From: DASWUD01 sp036401755 | GTDB taxonomy: Bacteria; Pseudomonadota; Gammaproteobacteria; Thiohalomonadales; Thiohalomonadaceae | Assembly (NCBI GenBank): GCA_036401755.1 | Contig: DASWUD010000041.1 | Span: forward strand, 1 to 30,051 | DNA length: 30,051 nucleotides | Direction: 5' to 3' | Part shown: in pieces, positions 15,473 through 23,652 of the stretch | Numbering within the stretch: the first letter of the stretch is position 1 | How the letters are laid out: each line of letters starts with the position of its first letter | Notes under the pieces: model-generated | What the model saw: only the letters and a program-made list of their open reading frames with translations | Database searches by the model: none | What the model was told of the DNA's origin: nothing | Program-made: the position numbers and the translations under genes

Positions 15473-16164
15473 CGCAACGAGGGCCGTTCTGGCTCGACCC
15501 ACACGATCGCAGCTACACCTTTCCGCCGGTGGAGTACGCCATGACCAAGCCCGACGGCCTGCTCGCCGTCGGCGGCGACCTGGCACCGGAGCGTATCCTC
15601 AACGCCTACCGCCACGGCATCTTCCCCTGGTTCAGCCCGGGTCAGCCGATCCTCTGGTGGTCGCCCGATCCGCGCGCGGTGCTCTTTCCCGAAAAACTCA
15701 AGGTATCGCGCAGTCTGCGCAAGACCATCGATCGCCACACCTATCGCGTCACCTTCGACACGGCGTTTGAACAGGTGATACGCGCCTGCGCACAAACGCC
15801 GCGCCGCGGCCAGGATGGCACCTGGATCAGCGAAGAGATGCAGCAGGCCTATATCAAGCTGCACGAGATGGGCTATGCCCACTCGGCCGAGAGCTGGCTG
15901 GGGGATGAACTGGTAGGTGGTTTGTATGGTCTGCGGCTGGGGCGGATCTTTTTTGGCGAATCGATGTTTAGCAGAAAAACCGACGCCTCCAAGGTCCCCT
16001 TCGTCCATCTGGTACGCAAGCTGCAGGCCGAAGGGGTGGTACTCATCGATTGTCAGGTGACCACCGAACACCTGTTGAGTCTTGGTGCCGAGGAGATAAC
16101 ACGCACGCGATTTATTGAAATGGTTGCGCGCTATAGCACCCTTCCAGTTGACCGAACAAACTAA
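15469..16164 (+). CDS. aat: Leucyl/phenylalanyl-tRNA-protein transferase
   Basis: Aat adds Leu or Phe from tRNA to proteins with N-terminal Lys or Arg, creating N-degrons for ClpS/ClpAP. The 231 residues match the usual length. Signatures are FPPVEYAMTKPDGLLAVGGDLAPERILNAYRHGIFPWF, ILWWSPDPRAVLFPEKLKVSRSLRKT, GTWISEEMQQAYIKLHEMGYAHSAESW and VGGLYGLRLGRIFFGESMFSRKTDASKVPFVHL. The start is GTG, overlapping the upstream stop as GTGA, so translation is likely coupled. In pseudomonads the next genes are ate and infA; here the run breaks off against a minus-strand gene 9 bases downstream. Confidence 0.97.
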   Translation: MTQRGPFWLDPHDRSYTFPPVEYAMTKPDGLLAVGGDLAPERILNAYRHGIFPWFSPGQPILWWSPDPRAVLFPEKLKVSRSLRKTIDRHTYRVTFDTAFEQVIRACAQTPRRGQDGTWISEEMQQAYIKLHEMGYAHSAESWLGDELVGGLYGLRLGRIFFGESMFSRKTDASKVPFVHLVRKLQAEGVVLIDCQVTTEHLLSLGAEEITRTRFIEMVARYSTLPVDRTN

Positions 16165-16173
16165 GCTCCGGAT

Positions 16174-16695
16174 CTAGTAGTACGCAGAGGAGAGCACGGT
16201 CAGGCTGATCGTATACATGTTGAAGCTCTCTGAGCCAATCATGAGGCGCTGAAAATCGAGAACATGCAGCCGCACTTGGGGATAATCGAGCACAATTCCA
16301 GCACCCATCCCCACCCCGGCCGTGTGTTGGTCATGGGCGATAGTCTCGTATCTGGAATCCACGATCCCGCCCTTGAAATAGAGCCAACTTTTGTTGGGAC
16401 TGGCGGTGAGATACAAGCCCGCGGATGAGTAGACCATATCCTTTTCACTGCTGGGCTGGCTTTGGGGGTTCATCGCCTGCGTTACCTGCAACTGCCCTCC
16501 GATGGCCCAGCCGGGAACGTGTTCAAACTCATAACCCACCTGCAGGTCCCAGGCCCCTGCGAGTGCGTCGCTATGGATATCGTCGACAAAGCTCAGCCCC
16601 AGGCCAATATCCAGGTTGGCGGCCTGGGCGCCAGAGGCTTGCAGGAGCAAGGCGCCAAAGAGGAGAGCTCGCCATCTTCCGTTCACGCTGTTCAC
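16174..16695 (-). CDS. Small predicted outer-membrane beta-barrel protein, 173 aa
   Basis: A signal peptide ends near GAQA (about residue 25), and mature ANLDIGLGLSFVDD follows. The rest alternates polar and hydrophobic residues with many aromatic and Gly positions: WDLQVGYEFEHVPGWAIGGQLQVTQA, SSAGLYLTASPNKSWLYFKGGIVDS and TAGVGMGAGIVLDYPQVRLHVLDF. This pattern fits an eight-strand OmpA/OmpW-like barrel. The protein ends in Tyr-Tyr, a plausible aromatic C-terminal signal. The start is GTG, with no convincing ribosome-binding site; a second GTG three codons later is an alternative. It converges on aat with only 9 bases between stop codons. Function unknown. Confidence 0.7.
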   Translation of the reverse strand: MNSVNGRWRALLFGALLLQASGAQAANLDIGLGLSFVDDIHSDALAGAWDLQVGYEFEHVPGWAIGGQLQVTQAMNPQSQPSSEKDMVYSSAGLYLTASPNKSWLYFKGGIVDSRYETIAHDQHTAGVGMGAGIVLDYPQVRLHVLDFQRLMIGSESFNMYTISLTVLSSAYY

Positions 16696-16790
16696 TTCAC
16701 ACTCAAAACTTGTCTGGGAAAGAGGATGTCGCTCGTGCCATGTGAGCTCTCATGCAGGTAGCAAGAGAGAGGCTCCAGGCTCGCCATAAT

Positions 16791-19700
16791 TCAGGCGACG
16801 CCAGCGTTTACCTGACGTGAGGCCAGGGTACGGAACTCTTCGGCCGGCACCGGCCGACCGTACAGATAGCCCTGGGCCTTGTCACACCCGAGGGTACGCA
16901 GCAGTTGGGCCTGCTGTTCACTCTCCACCCCCTCGGCGGTGACCTTGAGTTGCAGGCTGTGGCCAAGCGCGATCACAGCCTGGGTAATGGCAGTGTCGTT
17001 AGCATCATGGGGAATGTCGCGCACGAATGACTTGTCGATCTTCAGATTGGTGATCGGAAAGCGTTTCAGATAGCTGAGGGAGGAGTAGCCGGTACCAAAG
17101 TCGTCCACTGCCAGACCAACCCCCAGGGCGCGCAGTCGATCCATCAACGCCTGTGCCTGCTCCGGTTGTCGCATCAGCACGGTTTCGGTGATCTCCAGCT
17201 CCAGCATGTGCGGAGGCAGCCGTGTGGCGCGCAGGATGAGCTCCACCTTTTCGACGATATCGTCGCGCTGCAACTGAATGCCCGACAGATTGACGGAGAT
17301 GGTCTGCAACGAGAGTCCCTGATCGAGCCACTGCCGCGCTGTGGTGCAGGCTGTCGCCAGCACCCACTCACCGAGAGGAACGATCAGGCCGATATCCTCG
17401 GCGAGCGGTATAAAGCGGTCGGGGGACACCCGTCCATGCTCGGGGTTGTGCCAGCGCAACAGCGCCTCGGCCCCGACCAGTTCGCCGCTTGTGAAATCGT
17501 ATTGCGGCTGATAGTGCAGCTGCAGCTCGTTGCGGATGAGGGCGTATCGCAGCGATGCCTCCAGGGACATGCGCGAGAGTGCTTCACTGGTCAATTCGGC
17601 GGTATAGAAGCGGAAGGTGTCACGCCCCTGCTCCTTGGCGCGGTACATGGCCGTATCGGCGTTTCTGATCAGGGTAGCGACCTCCTCACCATCGCCCGGG
17701 AAGAGACTGATACCGATACTGGCACCGATATAGAGCTCCTGCCCCTGTACAGTAAACGGCGTGCCGATGTGATCGAGAATCCTGTTGGCGACATCTTCGA
17801 TCTCTTCCTGCGCATCGACCCCTTCGAGCAGAACCACGAACTCGTCACCGCCAAGGCGCGCCACCGTATCCCCCTCGTGCTGAGTTTCACGCAGCACCTC
17901 GCGCAGACGTTCGGCGACCTTCATCAACAGATCGTCGCCGACCGGATGGCCCAGGGTGTCGTTGATGTTCTTGAAGCGGTCCAGGTCGAGGAACAGCACC
18001 GCCACCGACTCGCCGCTGCGGCGGGCACGGGCAATGGCATGTTCCAGGCGGTCTGTGAGCAGCAGACGGTTGGGGAGATTGGTCAGGGGATCGTGATGCG
18101 CCAGATGGTCTAGCCGCTGTTGCGACTCTTTGACCTCGCTGATGTCGGAGAATACCGCCACGTAGTTGCTCACCCGCCCCTGCTCGTCATGGACGGTGCT
18201 GATGGTCATCCATTCCGGTTTGGGCTCACCCTGTTTGGTGCGGTTCCAGATCTCGCCCTGCCAGCGACCGGTGGTGTTAATGGCGTGCCACATCTTCTCG
18301 TAGAAGGCTGTGTCGTGATATTTGGAACGGCGGATGTTCGGCTTCTTGCCCAACATCTCTGCCTCGGTATAGCCGGTGATCTCGGTGAAAGCCTTGTTTA
18401 TGGCGATGATGTTGAGCTGGGGATCGGTGATGATTACCCCTTCACCCGTACTTTCGAAAACCGTGGCCGACTGACGCAGCCGTTCATCTGCCTGCTTCTT
18501 CTCGGTGATGTCCCAAAAGATGCCGAGTATGCCCGTGCAGTTCCCCTGTTCATCGAACATTGGTGTCTTGACGGTGTGGATGTACGCCGGCGAGCCACCT
18601 TCAGGTTCATAGCGCTCTTCCAGTTCGGCCAGCTGCCTGCTGGCCATGATCGCCTGATCATCGGCGCGAAATTTTTCGGCGGCCGCCGCGCTGTAGAAAT
18701 CGAAATCGCTCTTGCCGACGATTCCGGCAGGCTCGATCCCCAGATCCGCGGCGTAGCGGCGATTACAGGAGATATAGACCGAATTGAGGTCCTTGTAGAA
18801 AACCCGCTGGGGCAGATTGTCGACCAGGGTGCGGTATTTGGTTTCGCTGGCAACCAGCGCCTCCTCGCGGCGTTTGATGGCGGCGGACATGTCGTTAAAG
18901 GCGCGTGCCAGCATGCCGATCTCGTCGTTGCCGGTAACCACGACGCGGCCGCTGAAATCACCCCGCTCCAAACCTGCCACGGCGTTCGCCAGCTGCTGTA
19001 CCGGTGTCGAGATGACCCGGTTGGCCGCCCAGCTCCCGAGTGGAACGATGATCAGCAGAGCCAACAACAACAAGGGGAAGACCGTCTTTTGGGTGGCGCG
19101 GATCGCCGAGGTTACCGAGCGCTTGTCGATGGTGGCGGTGAAATAGGCGCGTTCGCCCCCCGCCAGTACCACCGGAAATGCGCTCAGGAAGTGCTCATTG
19201 GTTTCACTCTCCTGATGTGTATCGATGCCCAGAGCGCCTGCCGCGATCAGCGATTGCAGTTGTTGCTGTGCGGATGTCGCGATAGTGCCGATGTGGCCGC
19301 CATCACCAAAGTAAATGGCCGAATCCACGCCGCTGCGGGTTTCCAGTGAAGTGAGGAAGCGACCGGAGATTAAGTCAGAGGCCACCACAAAACCGATGCG
19401 CCGCGACGAGCCGTCGGGATAGCGCCGGATCAGTGGCGCGCTCACCTCGATCTCGAAACGACGATCATGATAGCGATAGATCACGCTTTCGAGCTCCTCT
19501 TCGGCGGGCGGATGGAAGTGCATGGCCGGGTTGTCGTCGATCATATGCCACTGCTCCTCCTCTCCCACCTGGCGCGCCATCAGCTGCGCAACGCCCCGTA
19601 CATAGGTGAGATAGCCGCCGTGCTCCTCCATCTCCTGCGAATGGAAGGCCACCAGTTCACCCGCATCGGTATAAAGAGCCAGCATACCGATGTCGGCGGC

Positions 19701-20042
19701 GCGCGCCTCGATGAACAGCTCTCGGGCAATGGCACGTTTTTCCTCATCAAACAGCAACGGCTGATAATCAGCGGGGGTGGCGTAGTCGCGGATCATGGCC
19801 ACCGCTGCAATCAGATCCGTTCGCTGTGCTACGGTGCGGGCCTGTTTCACCAGCCGGCTACCGCGTGCCTCCAGTTCTTCGTTAATGATACGGTGGGAGT
19901 CGGTGAACACCTCACTGGCCTGTTGGCGGTGAAAGGTGGTGATGAGGGTATTAATGGCAGTTCCCACCAGGGCGAGGGTGAGCACCAGGGTAAGCAGAAG
20001 CAACAGCAGCAGCTTGTATTTGATGGAGTAAAGGGAGCGCAT
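16791..20042 (-). CDS. Transmembrane sensor with HAMP, two PAS, GGDEF and EAL domains
   Basis: The 1083-residue protein is built to make and/or break cyclic di-GMP. There are two membrane helices (about 9-33 and 322-341) around a 290-residue periplasmic sensing region. HAMP follows (about 340-395), then PAS1 (400-515) and PAS2 (525-635). GGDEF is intact at 731-735, with DLDRFKNINDTLGHPVGDDLL upstream. The usual RxxD inhibitory site reads HEGD (722-725), so product feedback is probably lost. In the EAL domain, EALLRW (859-864), SVNLSG, ETVLM, DDFGTGYSS (980-988), KIDKSFV and AEGVES are all present, so phosphodiesterase activity is also plausible. The ATG is 5 bases past the stop of a periplasmic binding protein gene, a likely signalling partner. 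Confidence 0.95.
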   Translation of the reverse strand: MRSLYSIKYKLLLLLLLTLVLTLALVGTAINTLITTFHRQQASEVFTDSHRIINEELEARGSRLVKQARTVAQRTDLIAAVAMIRDYATPADYQPLLFDEEKRAIARELFIEARAADIGMLALYTDAGELVAFHSQEMEEHGGYLTYVRGVAQLMARQVGEEEQWHMIDDNPAMHFHPPAEEELESVIYRYHDRRFEIEVSAPLIRRYPDGSSRRIGFVVASDLISGRFLTSLETRSGVDSAIYFGDGGHIGTIATSAQQQLQSLIAAGALGIDTHQESETNEHFLSAFPVVLAGGERAYFTATIDKRSVTSAIRATQKTVFPLLLLALLIIVPLGSWAANRVISTPVQQLANAVAGLERGDFSGRVVVTGNDEIGMLARAFNDMSAAIKRREEALVASETKYRTLVDNLPQRVFYKDLNSVYISCNRRYAADLGIEPAGIVGKSDFDFYSAAAAEKFRADDQAIMASRQLAELEERYEPEGGSPAYIHTVKTPMFDEQGNCTGILGIFWDITEKKQADERLRQSATVFESTGEGVIITDPQLNIIAINKAFTEITGYTEAEMLGKKPNIRRSKYHDTAFYEKMWHAINTTGRWQGEIWNRTKQGEPKPEWMTISTVHDEQGRVSNYVAVFSDISEVKESQQRLDHLAHHDPLTNLPNRLLLTDRLEHAIARARRSGESVAVLFLDLDRFKNINDTLGHPVGDDLLMKVAERLREVLRETQHEGDTVARLGGDEFVVLLEGVDAQEEIEDVANRILDHIGTPFTVQGQELYIGASIGISLFPGDGEEVATLIRNADTAMYRAKEQGRDTFRFYTAELTSEALSRMSLEASLRYALIRNELQLHYQPQYDFTSGELVGAEALLRWHNPEHGRVSPDRFIPLAEDIGLIVPLGEWVLATACTTARQWLDQGLSLQTISVNLSGIQLQRDDIVEKVELILRATRLPPHMLELEITETVLMRQPEQAQALMDRLRALGVGLAVDDFGTGYSSLSYLKRFPITNLKIDKSFVRDIPHDANDTAITQAVIALGHSLQLKVTAEGVESEQQAQLLRTLGCDKAQGYLYGRPVPAEEFRTLASRQVNAGVA

Positions 20043-20047
20043 CGGGG

Positions 20048-21010
20048 TCAGAAGATAGGTGCAACGTGCTCAACGTTGGCACGGGTGATCTTGAGCGAAT
20101 CGACCACGATGCGCTTCGGCAGTGATTTACCCTGGGCGAGCGCCTTGACAGCCGCCACTGCCTCGCGGCTACAGGTGGGATAAAGGAAGCTGGCGTTCTG
20201 CTCGCCGGCGCGAATCGCCTCGCGTGCCTCACCGATGTAGTCGATGCCGACTATCAGCTTGCGCGCGGGATCGATGCCGGCTTTCTTCAGGGCCAGGCGC
20301 GCGCCGCTGGCCATGCTGTCGCTCTGGGCGTAGATGGCATCAAAGGGAATCTTCGCCGCCAGCACCTCCTCCACCGCGCGCAGCGCATCGGCGCGCAGAT
20401 AGTTGCCCACCTTGCGTGCAGAAACGTGCATGTGTGGAAACTCCTTGAGCGCCCGCTCGAAAGCCGCGGTGCGTATCTCGGCAGTGGAGGCGGAGGGAAC
20501 CCCCTGCAGCATCAGGATGTCGCCGTGGCCCTTGAGCTCACTGGCTATATGGTGGGCCGCTGCACGCGCTATCGAGGCATCATCCGCCGCGATCAGGGTG
20601 GTGTAGTCGCTGCTCTCGATGCTGCGGGTGAGAAGAATCACTGGAATGCCGCTGCGATGAGCCTTGGCGATCACCGGGGTCATGGTGTGGGCATCACGCG
20701 GGCTGGCGATGAGGATATCCACGGGGAGGCGCAGCAAATCCTCGATGTCGCTGATCTGCTTGGCGGTGTGCCCCATACCGTCGGTAACCAGCAGCCGGTA
20801 CCCCGGCAGGGTGGCAAACGCCTGCTCCAGCTCGCGCGCCTGGGTCTGGCGCCAATCATTGGCGAGGGTATCCTGGGAGAAGCCCACCACAATGGGAGCT
20901 GCTGAAGTGGGCGGCGCCGCCTCGGGGGCGTTCGGAACGAGAAATAGCAACAGTGGCAGCACAAGAAAGGCTGTCCATCGGGCCGGAGTCATTCCTGGAG
21001 TTATTGTCAT
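20048..21010 (-). CDS. Periplasmic ligand-binding protein (PBP1/sugar-binding-like), likely sensor partner
   Basis: The 320 residues have an export signal (about 1-31, ending near PNAPEA). The mature part is a type I periplasmic binding protein of the ribose/autoinducer-2-like class. Segments supporting this are VVGFSQDTLANDWRQTQARELEQAF, QISDIEDLLRLPVDILIASPRDAHTMTPVIAKAHRSGIPVILLTR, GHGDILMLQGVPSASTAEIRTAAFERAL and FDAIYAQSDSMASGARLALKKAGI. No ABC permease or ATPase gene is near. Instead a membrane GGDEF-EAL sensor follows after 5 bases. This fits binding proteins that report to a sensor, as in LuxP-LuxQ or NspS-MbaA of Vibrio. The ligand is unknown. An ATG 45 codons upstream was rejected because the signal peptide begins only after 21010. 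Confidence 0.9.
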   Translation of the reverse strand: MTITPGMTPARWTAFLVLPLLLFLVPNAPEAAPPTSAAPIVVGFSQDTLANDWRQTQARELEQAFATLPGYRLLVTDGMGHTAKQISDIEDLLRLPVDILIASPRDAHTMTPVIAKAHRSGIPVILLTRSIESSDYTTLIAADDASIARAAAHHIASELKGHGDILMLQGVPSASTAEIRTAAFERALKEFPHMHVSARKVGNYLRADALRAVEEVLAAKIPFDAIYAQSDSMASGARLALKKAGIDPARKLIVGIDYIGEAREAIRAGEQNASFLYPTCSREAVAAVKALAQGKSLPKRIVVDSLKITRANVEHVAPIF

Positions 21011-21184
21011 GGCCCGGGATTTTATACCACCCCTCCCCCCGTTGACCAATCGGATCCCCCATGGGCTACCTGGTTCTCGAAAAATAACCGCCGCCTTTAC
21101 TATGGTGAAGAAACCGTGAGGCGAGTTTTGTAGGATGAGAAGCACGTCGCAGTGCAGCCCGTCTCTGGCCTTTGCCTTAGCGCA

Positions 21185-22921
21185 TCAATCCAGAACCTCG
21201 ATGCGCTGGGCCAGGTGTGCCTTATCCTCTTCACGGTAGGGGGCAAGATTATCCACCTGTGCCTGCGCAATAATCTCCGCCACCTGGCGTGCCGAGTGAA
21301 GCCGCGGAATGAAAACAAAATCGGCACCTTCATCATAAAGATGGCGCGCAGCCTGCAGGGTGCTGGCTGTCACAATCACCTGCGCCTGCGGACAGAGCCT
21401 GCGCATCTTGCGCAGCAAGCGCTCATTGGAGGTACCGCGCAACAACGTGTCAGGAATGGTACAAACCACCGTCTCGGCCTGCTCGATATGGGCATGCTTG
21501 AGGGTATCCATGCTGGCGATATCACCATAGATGCATGCAACAGCACGCTTTTTGAGCTCGGCATGAACCTGAGGATTGATATCGATTACCAGGAGCTTGT
21601 CGATGAGCGACGCCGCGCCGCGCGCCTGCAGCGCCTCCATTTCATAAAACACCGAGCTCGCCTCGCGGTAAAAACCGAGAAACACGATGCCATGGTGGTG
21701 CGCCCCCGCATCTGCGCCTGCAGTGCTCTCTCCCAAATCACCCATGCCCAAACGGCGCATCCCCTTTGCCAGCCAACCTTGCAGCTGTTCGTTATATTGA
21801 ATCATGTAGGTCGAGAGTACCGAGGTAATGGCAAAGACAAAGGTGAGGATCCCCACCACCTCAGCATCAATATGGTGAAAGCCCAGGCCGAGGGCGGCGA
21901 TCACCAGCGAAAACTCACTCAATTGTGAAAGGTTGATGCAGGGAATAAGGCTGGCACGTAGACCGCACTTCATGGAATAGAGGATGGGGAAGATGGCAAA
22001 AAAGCGTGTTAGCACCAGGAACAGGGCCGCCAGCAACGCATAGAGCAGCAGCGAACTGGTCGGCATCGGGATCTGCATGCCAAGGCCGACGAAAAAAAGT
22101 GTGACAAAGAAATCGCGGATATTGAGCACCTTGGCGATGACGTCAACGTTATAGGGGAAAGAGGAGAGACTGACCCCCGCAATCAGCGCCCCCATTTCGC
22201 GCGACAAGCCAATCTCGCCTGCCACACCGGTAACAAAGAAACACCAGGCAATAGCCGTGATGAGCACCAGCTCCGGTACTTTGGAGATGGAGGCAAAAAC
22301 GCGCAGCAGCAGGTAACGACTCGCAAGAAAGCTCATCAAGACCAGTGCGGCCCCCTTGCCCAACGAGAGCAGAATCATGGCGAGGCTCGGGTCGTGCAGT
22401 GTCGACTGCACCGACAGAAAGAGAATGGCCCAGATATCCTGGAAGATAAGAATGCCGAGGGTGATTCGCCCCGGCAGGGTCGCCAGCTCCGATTTATCGT
22501 AGAGGATCTTCACCACGATCATGGTGCTGCTCAGTGCCATCGCAATGGCCAGATAGAGAGCATCGAAGCGCCCCCCTCCCGCCGAAAATCCGAGCAACAG
22601 GAAAAAGCCAAGGCCCAGCGCCACGCCTATGATGAATTGCATAATGCCGGAGACAATGAGCGTACGCCCGGCACCAAGCAGTTTCTTGAGGTCGATCTCC
22701 AGACCGATGATAAAGAGTAGCAGGATAAGGCCAATCTCCGAGATCAGGCTTATGCTCGCCTCATCGGTGATGAGGCCGAGCCCCATCTTCGGGCCAAGAA
22801 AAACCCCGGCCCCCAGATAGGCCAAGAGCAGTGGCTGACGTAATGACTTGGCGACCAGGGCAAAAAGCGTGGCCGCGACGATGGCCACACCGATATTGGA
22901 AAGCAAATCGACTTCGTGCAT
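21185..22921 (-). CDS. CPA2-type cation:proton antiporter with degenerate RCK/TrkA-N-like domain
   Basis: The 578-residue protein has about 12 membrane helices in residues 1-395. It shows CPA2 text such as LGAGVFLGPKMGLGLITDEASISLISEIGLILLLFIIGLEIDLKKLL, GLSREMGALIAGVSLSSFPYNVDVIAKVLNIRDFFVTLFFVGLGMQIPMP and LSEFSLVIAALGLG. It resembles KefB/KefC-type potassium/proton exchangers. A C-terminal domain (about 408-530) has the Rossmann layout of TrkA-N/RCK (LLVIDINPQVHAEL, YGDIASMDTLKHAHIEQAETVVCTIPD). Its first loop, however, reads GFYREAS and lacks GxGxxG, so nucleotide gating may be altered. I chose the ATG at 22921; an in-frame start 36 codons upstream adds only a charged stretch. No KefG/KefF-like partner is seen. 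Confidence 0.88.
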   Translation of the reverse strand: MHEVDLLSNIGVAIVAATLFALVAKSLRQPLLLAYLGAGVFLGPKMGLGLITDEASISLISEIGLILLLFIIGLEIDLKKLLGAGRTLIVSGIMQFIIGVALGLGFFLLLGFSAGGGRFDALYLAIAMALSSTMIVVKILYDKSELATLPGRITLGILIFQDIWAILFLSVQSTLHDPSLAMILLSLGKGAALVLMSFLASRYLLLRVFASISKVPELVLITAIAWCFFVTGVAGEIGLSREMGALIAGVSLSSFPYNVDVIAKVLNIRDFFVTLFFVGLGMQIPMPTSSLLLYALLAALFLVLTRFFAIFPILYSMKCGLRASLIPCINLSQLSEFSLVIAALGLGFHHIDAEVVGILTFVFAITSVLSTYMIQYNEQLQGWLAKGMRRLGMGDLGESTAGADAGAHHHGIVFLGFYREASSVFYEMEALQARGAASLIDKLLVIDINPQVHAELKKRAVACIYGDIASMDTLKHAHIEQAETVVCTIPDTLLRGTSNERLLRKMRRLCPQAQVIVTASTLQAARHLYDEGADFVFIPRLHSARQVAEIIAQAQVDNLAPYREEDKAHLAQRIEVLD

Positions 22922-23383
22922 GGAAAGCTTCTTGGTATTGGTTATGGCGCTATTATCACGGGTGGGTGGCGGTTTGTCTCTATCTTCGCCACTCTCCCGG
23001 AGGAGGCCACGCATCACCGGCCGTGCCACCTAAAAGGAGCCTTGGTCTCATGAATTCCAGAGTAAACTCCGGCCACTCATCTAGAAATAATACTTATGTG
23101 AACATAGGTGGCCACGCCCATTAATGGCAGCGATACCGCAAAGCGCACTTGCCAAAAATGGGCGAACTCAAATGCACTCCCAACAGTAATGCTGCCAGAA
23201 ATACGAGGCCGAGTGAAACACTTGGATTCTGCTGACAATGTGGCCAAACTCTGAGCATAGATATAGGCATCAGCGCCTTATGACCCAGGCGTTTCTGCAC
23301 TGGGTTAGATTTCACTCTGGATTTTGACGGAAAGCAAGGGCTGGCGATAGGTGCGTACGTACGAGTAACGACTATTCAATCAC

Positions 23384-23473
23384 ATGGGTGTCGGTACAGA
23401 CTGGCTTTTGGATGCGGCGCCGCTCGAATGGCCGCGATTTCTGGAAAAGGTGGAGGCGATGGTAGCTGCCTGA
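23384..23473 (+). pseudogene. Possible C-terminal gene remnant, about 29 codons
   Basis: The frame reads MGVGTDWLLDAAPLEWP, then RFLEKVEAMVAA and a TGA. It stays open only from a TAA at 23366. The Trp/Leu/Glu-rich helical character and GC-rich codons (GATGCGGCGCCGCTCGAATGG) contrast with AT-rich flanks, as if it were the tail of a degraded gene. I cannot name the parent family. It could also be chance. Confidence 0.3.
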
Positions 23474-23609
23474 TTATTTCGTCCGTCCCTGATCACTCTG
23501 CTTGATTACTCACTTTCAAACCGTAACCTCAGATTTTTTCGAGCCGGCGTTCATTTTTGTAAATTACAGCAGCTGATGGCATGTCAAACCCTAGCAGGGT
23601 GATAGTAAG

Positions 23610-23639
23610 ATGAATGAGGGAGCTGACTCCCTCATTCAT
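23610..23639. terminator. Perfect 13-bp hairpin downstream of the four-gene run
   Basis: ATGAATGAGGGAG (23610-23622) and CTCCCTCATTCAT (23627-23639) pair perfectly around the 4-base loop CTGA. It starts 13 bases past the stop codon of the minus-strand barrel gene, where the operon transcript should end. There is no long T-run after it on the minus strand, so it may be a transcript-stabilising or Rho-assisted end rather than a classic terminator. Confidence 0.6.
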
Positions 23640-23652
23640 ATAAATTGCATGT

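Larger units (their letters stand above)
22922..23652. other. Gene-poor stretch between the antiporter and barrel genes
   Basis: These 731 bases hold no convincing full gene. A 64-codon minus-strand frame (23121-23315) has one hydrophobic stretch (LGLVFLAALLLGVHLSSP) but no ribosome-binding site or recognisable family. A short GC-rich coding-like patch lies at 23384-23473. A palindrome (CGTACGTACG, 23354-23363) and a strong hairpin near 23610 are the other visible features. The text looks like eroded genes or a mobile-element scar; nothing identifies the source. Confidence 0.5.

Noticed and set aside
14180..15586. 468-codon minus-strand frame opposite the FemAB-like gene
   Set aside because: The plus-strand gene has family motifs and coupled translation with aat; the reverse frame has none.
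23121..23315. 64-codon minus-strand frame with a hydrophobic stretch
   Set aside because: No ribosome-binding site, no recognisable family, and it is placed in an eroded stretch; left as part of the gene-poor region.
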